Assembly (NCBI GenBank): GCA_001603615.1
Contig: LUZL01000078.1
Location: forward strand, 1-11,856
Direction: 5' to 3'
DNA length: 11,856 bases
Origin: Bacteroidales bacterium Bact_20
Lineage (GTDB): Bacteria > Bacteroidota > Bacteroidia > Bacteroidales > DTU049
The notes beneath the pieces are model-generated. The model was not told where the DNA came from, did not search any database, and saw only the letters and a list, made by a program, of their open reading frames with translations. The translations under genes and the position numbers were made by a program. How positions within the stretch are numbered: position 1 is the first letter of the stretch; the number at the start of each line of letters is the position of its first letter. Positions 7,092 to 11,856 of this stretch are shown piece after piece.

Positions 7092-7117
7092 TTTAATAAT
7101 TTTTAAATAAAAAATTT

Positions 7118-7513
7118 ATGGAAAAAATAAAAATTTTACTAGTGGATGATGATCCAGATTTTGCTGACCAAATGTTATTTTATTTAAATAAATTTGGCTA
7201 TGATACCATATATTTACCATCTCAGAGATCAGCAGAAAGTAGGCTAAAAGATTTACATTACGATTTAGCAATTTTAGACTTGATGATGGAAGATGATGAT
7301 AGTGGCTTGCAACTAGCTAGGAAAATCAAAGCTAATTCTCCAGAGATACCTATTATTTTGCTAACAGCTATTACAAATGAAACTGGATATTCTTTTTCGC
7401 AAGAGTTTAAAAGCTCTCCAGAGCTTTTACCCATAGATAAATATTGTGAGAAGGGTATCAGACCAGATGTATTAAATAAAATTATACAACAATTGATAAT
7501 AAATAAAAAATAA
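7118..7513 (+). CDS. Single-domain response regulator (CheY-like receiver)
   Basis: This 131-residue protein consists of one receiver domain and has no output domain. The acidic pocket D10-D11-D12, phospho-acceptor D54 (LDLMM), T83 (LLTA) and K108 (IDKY) are all present, so it should accept a phosphate. Receivers with a long beta4-alpha4 insertion, as in residues 85-106, are less common. It lies downstream of the hydrogenase-kinase fusion and 4 nt upstream of the receiver-kinase gene, so it probably acts as a shuttle or a phosphate sink in the same pathway. The start ATG at 7118 has no Shine-Dalgarno sequence. The cognate kinase is inferred from neighbourhood. Confidence 0.9.
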   Translation: MEKIKILLVDDDPDFADQMLFYLNKFGYDTIYLPSQRSAESRLKDLHYDLAILDLMMEDDDSGLQLARKIKANSPEIPIILLTAITNETGYSFSQEFKSSPELLPIDKYCEKGIRPDVLNKIIQQLIINKK

Positions 7514-7517
7514 TATT

Positions 7518-8660
7518 ATGACATATAATGTTTTGATAGTAGATGATGAAGAAGGCATCAGAATGGCTATTAAAAGGGTATTGAATAATTATCGCATAGA
7601 TTTTCCTTTTTTAGATGAGCCAATAGAAATAGATGTGTATGAAGCTGAGAGTGCTGAGCTAGCTATAGAAGTATTAAAAGATACTCACATTGATATAATT
7701 TTACTAGATAATAAACTTCCTGGGATGCAGGGACTTGATATAATGCCGTATATCAATGAACATTATCCCGATATTAGAATTCTGATAATTACTTCTTTTG
7801 CTTCTTTAGATATTGCTTTAGAAGCTACTAAGCATGGAGCTTTTGATTTTATACCTAAACCATTTACTCCGGGAGAACTAAAAAATGCAATTGAGACAGT
7901 TACTAAACAAATTTATCTAAATAATATACTCAAAGATATGGATAGAGAAGCTCGTAAGATACGTTTTAAATTTTTATCTATTTTGTCTCATGAGCTGAAA
8001 ACTCCAATTAATACTTTAGAAGGTTACATTATGATGATAAAAGAAAAAGAATTAGGACCTAATGTAGATAATTATATGGATCTAATTGATAAAATGCTAA
8101 ATAAACTAGATGATATGAGAGCACTCATAATGGACCTTTTAGATTTTACTAATCTAAATTCTGATCAAACCATTGGCGAAAAAGAATTTTTATCATTAAA
8201 AAATATAATCAATTTCTGTGTAGATAGTCAGAGACCTCTAGCTATTCAGAAATCTATTAGCTTTGATATAGATATCAAAAGTTCACTAAATTTTTTTGCT
8301 AGTAAAAATGAAATGGAAATATTATTTAATAATTTAATAAATAATGCAATTAAATATAATAAAAATGGTGGTAAAGTAATTATTAAAGGTGAAGAAACTG
8401 ATAATAGTATTATTATAAAAATCAAAGATACAGGAATAGGCATCCCTGAAAGTGATTTATCCAAAATCTTTGATGAATTCTATCGTAGTGCAGAAGCTAA
8501 ATCTCGTAGACTCTCAGGAACTGGATTAGGATTGTCTATAGTTAAACGAATGATAGAGCTCTACAATGGATCCATTGATGTAGAAAGTAAATTGAATGAA
8601 TTTACTGAATTTACTATAATTTTACCAAAAAATAATAATACTGATAAAGCTATTCATTAA
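7518..8660 (+). CDS. Receiver-histidine kinase fusion (response regulator with kinase output)
   Basis: This 380-residue cytosolic protein has an N-terminal receiver (1-125) with D9-D10, phospho-acceptor D64 (LLDNKLPG), T92 and K114-P115. A helical linker (about 127-150) leads to a HisKA domain with H158 in SHELKTP and an ATPase domain with N box NLINNAIKYN, DTGIGIP and GTGLGLS. There is no membrane helix or PAS domain. The order, receiver first and kinase second, is the reverse of typical hybrid kinases and implies that kinase output is governed by phosphorylation of its own receiver. It could relay a signal from the hydrogenase-like kinase upstream to a partner outside this window. It sits 4 nt after the single-domain regulator and 18 nt before rex. 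Confidence 0.92.
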   Translation: MTYNVLIVDDEEGIRMAIKRVLNNYRIDFPFLDEPIEIDVYEAESAELAIEVLKDTHIDIILLDNKLPGMQGLDIMPYINEHYPDIRILIITSFASLDIALEATKHGAFDFIPKPFTPGELKNAIETVTKQIYLNNILKDMDREARKIRFKFLSILSHELKTPINTLEGYIMMIKEKELGPNVDNYMDLIDKMLNKLDDMRALIMDLLDFTNLNSDQTIGEKEFLSLKNIINFCVDSQRPLAIQKSISFDIDIKSSLNFFASKNEMEILFNNLINNAIKYNKNGGKVIIKGEETDNSIIIKIKDTGIGIPESDLSKIFDEFYRSAEAKSRRLSGTGLGLSIVKRMIELYNGSIDVESKLNEFTEFTIILPKNNNTDKAIH

Positions 8661-8678
8661 TTTTAAAAATTTATATTT

Positions 8679-9299
8679 ATGGTATTACCAGAAAAAACAA
8701 TAGAACGTTTAAGTAAATACAGAAGGGTATTAATAACTTTAAAATACGACCAAAAAGGTTATATATATTCGCATGAGCTAGCTAATTTAATACATATTAC
8801 ACCAGAGCAAGTTAGACGAGATATGATGCTCATAGGCTATAGTGGTACTCTCAGAAGAGGCTATGAAGTGAATCAGTTAATAGAAAAAATTAATTCTATC
8901 ATTGACGGCAATACTGTACAAAATGTAGCACTAGTAGGTATCGGTAATCTAGGTAGAGCTATGCTAAACTATTTACAAAATAAAAACAGATATCTCAAAA
9001 TAATTGCTTGTTTTGATAATGATCAAAATAAAATCGGTAAAATGTGTTGCGGTATACCCTGCTATTCTATAAATGATGCTAGCACACATATTAAAGAATT
9101 AAAAATAAATATTGCTATCCTGACTGTGCCAACAACAGCTGCTATTGAAGTTTCTGAAATATTAATAAAAGCTGGTATTAAAGGAATTCTTAACTTTACT
9201 ACTATACCTCTAAAAGTCCCTTCAAATGTATATCTCGAAGAATATGATATGATAACTTCTTTAGAAAAAGTTGCATATTTTACTCAGTTTATTAAATAA
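8679..9299 (+). CDS. rex: Redox-sensing transcriptional repressor Rex
   Basis: Rex senses the NADH/NAD+ ratio, binding operators when NAD+ dominates and leaving them when NADH binds. The 206-residue length fits the family (about 205-225). An N-terminal winged helix (about 1-80) contains VRRDMMLIGYSG and the LRRGYEV wing, matching the family's RKDLxxFGxxGxRGxGYxV region. The Rossmann domain has GIGNLG at 87-92 and the NAD-binding acidic residue of CFDND at 113. The C-terminal helix that swaps between Rex subunits is present up to FTQF. It lies 18 nt after the receiver-kinase gene and 30 nt before ribF. A Rex-type operator at 932-949 lies over the promoter of this gene string, suggesting feedback control of itself and the hydrogenase-like genes. 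Confidence 0.95.
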   Translation: MVLPEKTIERLSKYRRVLITLKYDQKGYIYSHELANLIHITPEQVRRDMMLIGYSGTLRRGYEVNQLIEKINSIIDGNTVQNVALVGIGNLGRAMLNYLQNKNRYLKIIACFDNDQNKIGKMCCGIPCYSINDASTHIKELKINIAILTVPTTAAIEVSEILIKAGIKGILNFTTIPLKVPSNVYLEEYDMITSLEKVAYFTQFIK

Positions 9300-9329
9300 A
9301 CCTATTTAACCCCAATATTTTTATTTAAA

Positions 9330-10241
9330 ATGGAAATACACTACAGCTTTGATGAAGATTTCAAAATATTAAATCCAGTAGTCACTATTGGTACTTTTGA
9401 TGGGGTACATACAGGACATAGAGCTATTCTCAAACGTTTAAAAATCTTAAGTGAAAAAGTAAATGGAGAGTCTGTACTTATTACATTCTATCCTCATCCA
9501 CGCAAGGTTCTATATCCTGATACATTAGGTAGAAATCTTAAAATGATTTGTACACAAAAAGAAAAAATTCATTTATTGCAAGAAACTAAATTAGACCATT
9601 TGTTCATAATTCATTTTACTTATGAATTTTCAAAAATTTCTGCAGAACAATTTGTCAGGAATTTTTTAGTAAATAAACTGCGTGCTAAAGTTATTGTAGT
9701 CGGCTTTAATCATCACTTTGGCTATGATAAACAAGGAGATTATCAATATTTGTACGAGATGAAGGATTATTTTGGTTTCTCAGTGGAGGAGATTCCTCAG
9801 CAAGAGATAGATCAAGAAACAGTTTCATCCACTAGAATCAGGCAGACACTTAGTCAGGGATTAATTCAAAAAGCTAATGCTTATTTGCAATCTCATTTTC
9901 CTTTTTTTGGTAAAGTTATAATTATAGAAAAATCAGATAAAGAGCTTACTAAAATAGTAGTGCAAACAGATGAAATAGAAAAAATCGTCCCTCCTCCTGG
10001 CATTTATGCTGGTGCCATAGAATATCAATTGCAAAAAATAAAATGCTTAATTGTGGCTTATGAAAGCAAATATGGCAATTTACCACAGATAGAAGTATTT
10101 GCACAACACAATTTTGATATAAATGTAGGAGAAAATATTAAAGTTTATTTTGCAAAAGAACTGAAATTAGATGAAACAATATATAATATAAATCTAGAAG
10201 TAGAAGAGCATTTAGAATTAGTAAATCAGTTGATATATTAG
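9330..10241 (+). CDS. ribF: RibF: FMN adenylyltransferase with eroded riboflavin kinase domain
   Basis: Bacterial RibF phosphorylates riboflavin with its C-terminal domain and adenylates FMN with its N-terminal domain. Residues 1-185 carry the nucleotidyltransferase motifs: GTFDGVHTGH (21-30), FYPHPRKV (53-60), VGFNHHFG (124-131) and SSTRIR (166-171). The C-terminal part (about 190-303) keeps only the outline of a riboflavin kinase, for example PPGIYAG at 222-228 and the IEVFA strand. The GxxxGRxxGxPTAN segment that contacts flavin and nucleotide is absent; its place reads GKVIIIEKSDKELTKIVVQT. FAD synthesis is likely, but riboflavin kinase activity is doubtful. Length is 303 against about 310 usually. 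The gene is last in the string, 30 nt after rex, which links flavin supply to the redox module by position only. Confidence 0.88.
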   Translation: MEIHYSFDEDFKILNPVVTIGTFDGVHTGHRAILKRLKILSEKVNGESVLITFYPHPRKVLYPDTLGRNLKMICTQKEKIHLLQETKLDHLFIIHFTYEFSKISAEQFVRNFLVNKLRAKVIVVGFNHHFGYDKQGDYQYLYEMKDYFGFSVEEIPQQEIDQETVSSTRIRQTLSQGLIQKANAYLQSHFPFFGKVIIIEKSDKELTKIVVQTDEIEKIVPPPGIYAGAIEYQLQKIKCLIVAYESKYGNLPQIEVFAQHNFDINVGENIKVYFAKELKLDETIYNINLEVEEHLELVNQLIY

Positions 10242-10242
10242 T

Positions 10243-11856
10243 TTATCTGATTATAGTGATAGTACCGTTATATTCTTCTATTCTACCTCGTCCATAGTTA
10301 AGTCTAAATATGTAATAATAAGTACCTTCACTGTGGTTATCTCCATCCCATTCTCCTTGATAATTTTGGCTTTCATAGATTTTTTTACCCCAGCGGTTGT
10401 AAATTTTAATTTCGCTGTTAGGATAATATTCTAAATTAGTGATTTGAAATTGGTCATTAATACCATCACCATTAGGCGTTATGACATTAGGAATCTGAAT
10501 TTGGCAATCTTTTACCAAGACAACAGTATTATCTGTTAGGGTATCACAACCTATCACTTTCACACTAATATTGTAAGTACCTGGAGCTAAACCATCAAGA
10601 ATATAATTTGCAGAGGTATTACCATCAGACCAAAGAAAATCGTACAAATGAATTTCTGGTTGAGCAACAGAAAGATTTATAGAATCGTGGCTACACATAG
10701 TAATGTTTGGTGGTAATGAAAATATAGGAGTTGGTATTATTCTGATATTTATTGTATCCAAAACCTCACATTTATTGTATTGACTATTAACCACACTCAC
10801 CCAATAAGTACCAGATTGAATAATGCTTATGCTACTAGATGTTTGTCCTGTAGACCATTTGTATGAATAAATAGGATCCATTTGCGTAGCATCAAGGATA
10901 TATGGCCTTTCAGTTACACAAGTATCATTACCAAGATCTACGACTGGAAATGGTAATAATCTTACCGTTATAGTATCTGAATCAATACAATTATAATTAT
11001 CTGTACCTACAAGCCAATAAGTTGTTAGCTCTTCAGTTGGATGAATATTTATACTACCCATCTGACTACCTGTACTCCATGTATAGAAAGTTGGAAAATT
11101 TGAGCTATTAGCTATTAGCTGAGTTGTCTGACCTTCACACACAATAGTATCTCCTATGATATTAACTTCCATTGGATTATGATTGATAATTTTAATAGTA
11201 TCTACAACTGTATCAACAACACATAAATTTAGATTAGGTATTTTTATTATTATACTTTCTGTAGATTCATTTTCTGTATCTGCTTTACCATATATTTCTA
11301 TACATTGCATTAATGAATTAGGAGGGAAAATTAGTTGGGTATTAATAGGTGATCCATTGGCATCAGTATAATCTATTCCATTAATAGCATCACCCATTAA
11401 AATCATGTTTACTGTATCGTTATTTTGAGTGGTAAAATTTCTATATATGCAAATAGTACCATAAGAATCACAATTAAAACCACCTTCCAAAATAGAATTT
11501 GGCGGTACAAGATTAGAAACATTTTGGAAATTAATACTTATTTCATAAGAAGGAGATGTAAAACTCCCAGCCTGTAAAAAAACACCACTATCATATGCGT
11601 GATCTGAGCCATCAGCTATAGCTAGCTTTATATGATATGTCTGGCACGGTACTACATGTGCAAATGCTTTCAGTGGTACTGTAAAACCATCAAATTGTAT
11701 TGTTTGACCACCGGTATTATTTACATAATATTGAGAAAATGATAGACTAGTGCAACCTGATGCTGAGTAACTGCCACCTGGAACACCTGGATTCACAGTA
11801 TTGATAGCAACAGGAAGAGTAGTATTTGGAATAATAGCTATATTCTTTTTATTATA
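10243..11856 (-). CDS. T9SS type B sorting domain surface protein with choice-of-anchor L-like region (N-terminus cut by window edge)
   Basis: The frame remains open to the last base, so the GTG at 11796 is probably internal; about 537 residues are visible and the signal peptide lies outside. The visible N-terminal part, with CQTYHIKLAIADGSDHAYDSG, resembles the choice-of-anchor L region found in Bacteroidota surface proteins. Then come about three immunoglobulin/PKD-like repeats, marked by TWSTGS, KWSTGQTS...GTYWVSV and LWSDGNTS...GTYNISV. The final 80 residues, with TPNGDGINDQF, YNRWGKKIYES and a GTYYYIF strand, form the gliding-motility (type B) sorting domain. The protein is probably exported by the type IX system and attached to or released from the cell surface. 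No enzymatic domain is seen. It converges on ribF with a 1-nt gap. Confidence 0.9.
   Translation of the reverse strand, partial: YNKKNIAIIPNTTLPVAINTVNPGVPGGSYSASGCTSLSFSQYYVNNTGGQTIQFDGFTVPLKAFAHVVPCQTYHIKLAIADGSDHAYDSGVFLQAGSFTSPSYEISINFQNVSNLVPPNSILEGGFNCDSYGTICIYRNFTTQNNDTVNMILMGDAINGIDYTDANGSPINTQLIFPPNSLMQCIEIYGKADTENESTESIIIKIPNLNLCVVDTVVDTIKIINHNPMEVNIIGDTIVCEGQTTQLIANSSNFPTFYTWSTGSQMGSINIHPTEELTTYWLVGTDNYNCIDSDTITVRLLPFPVVDLGNDTCVTERPYILDATQMDPIYSYKWSTGQTSSSISIIQSGTYWVSVVNSQYNKCEVLDTINIRIIPTPIFSLPPNITMCSHDSINLSVAQPEIHLYDFLWSDGNTSANYILDGLAPGTYNISVKVIGCDTLTDNTVVLVKDCQIQIPNVITPNGDGINDQFQITNLEYYPNSEIKIYNRWGKKIYESQNYQGEWDGDNHSEGTYYYIFRLNYGRGRIEEYNGTITIIR

Larger units (their letters stand above)
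6851..7117 (+). other. Intergenic gap: octamer repeat array, then AT-rich leader of the response regulator genes
   Basis: This 267-nt gap interrupts an otherwise tightly packed operon. The left part is a G/A-rich array of 8-bp repeats. The right part, about 7018-7117, is AT-rich and holds a 17-bp palindrome and a near-consensus -7 element (TTAATTTG, 7084-7091) without a convincing -33 element. The response regulator genes may be transcribed from here or by read-through. No convincing gene or RNA was seen. Confidence 0.6.

Noticed and set aside
8661..8678. A separate promoter directly before rex
   Set aside because: Only 18 nt of AT-rich sequence lie there with no -7 element; rex is probably co-transcribed.
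11183..11371. Plus-strand 62-codon frame inside the surface protein gene
   Set aside because: It is antisense to a recognised secreted protein and shows no motif.

Overview
The window is AT-rich and comes from a member of the Bacteroidota. Three things support this. A surface protein ends in a type B T9SS (gliding-motility) sorting domain. Two promoters fit the Bacteroidota pattern of TTG or TTTG, 19 nt, then TAnnTTTG. Gene starts mostly lack Shine-Dalgarno sequences. The hydrogenase-type genes and Rex suggest an anaerobic or facultative lifestyle. I cannot name a genus.

Layout: (1) 1-749, minus strand, 3'-truncated SbcD-type metallophosphoesterase. (2) 750-958, a divergent promoter region with a near-perfect Rex operator lying over the -7 element of the rightward promoter. 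(3) 959-6850, four tightly coupled plus-strand genes: a NuoE/HydC-like [2Fe-2S] protein, a NuoF/HydB-like protein, an [FeFe]-hydrogenase (HydA)-like protein, and a protein fusing a ferredoxin domain, an H-cluster domain, a four-Cys Fe-S domain and a histidine kinase. (4) 6851-7117, an unusual purine-strand array of degenerate 8-bp repeats, then an AT-rich stretch with a palindrome. (5) 7118-10241, a single-domain response regulator, a receiver-histidine kinase fusion, Rex, and a RibF with an eroded kinase half. (6) 10243-11856, minus strand, a 5'-truncated T9SS-secreted surface protein converging on ribF with a 1-nt gap.

The striking feature is that the HydABC-like set looks repurposed. All three proteins are full length and keep most Fe-S ligands, yet residues needed for catalysis are changed. 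The HydA-like protein keeps four candidate H-cluster cysteines but lacks the proton-shuttle Cys, the Lys of motif L2 and the Met of L3. The HydB-like protein has an altered flavin/NAD glycine loop and acidic loop and has lost the cysteines of its N-terminal thioredoxin-like domain. The next gene is a sensory hydrogenase-like domain fused to a kinase, followed by two receivers without DNA-binding output and by rex. My inference is a redox or H2 sensing complex built from a retooled bifurcating-hydrogenase scaffold that signals through a phosphorelay and is controlled by Rex according to NADH/NAD+. Motif reading is direct. The sensing function is a hypothesis.
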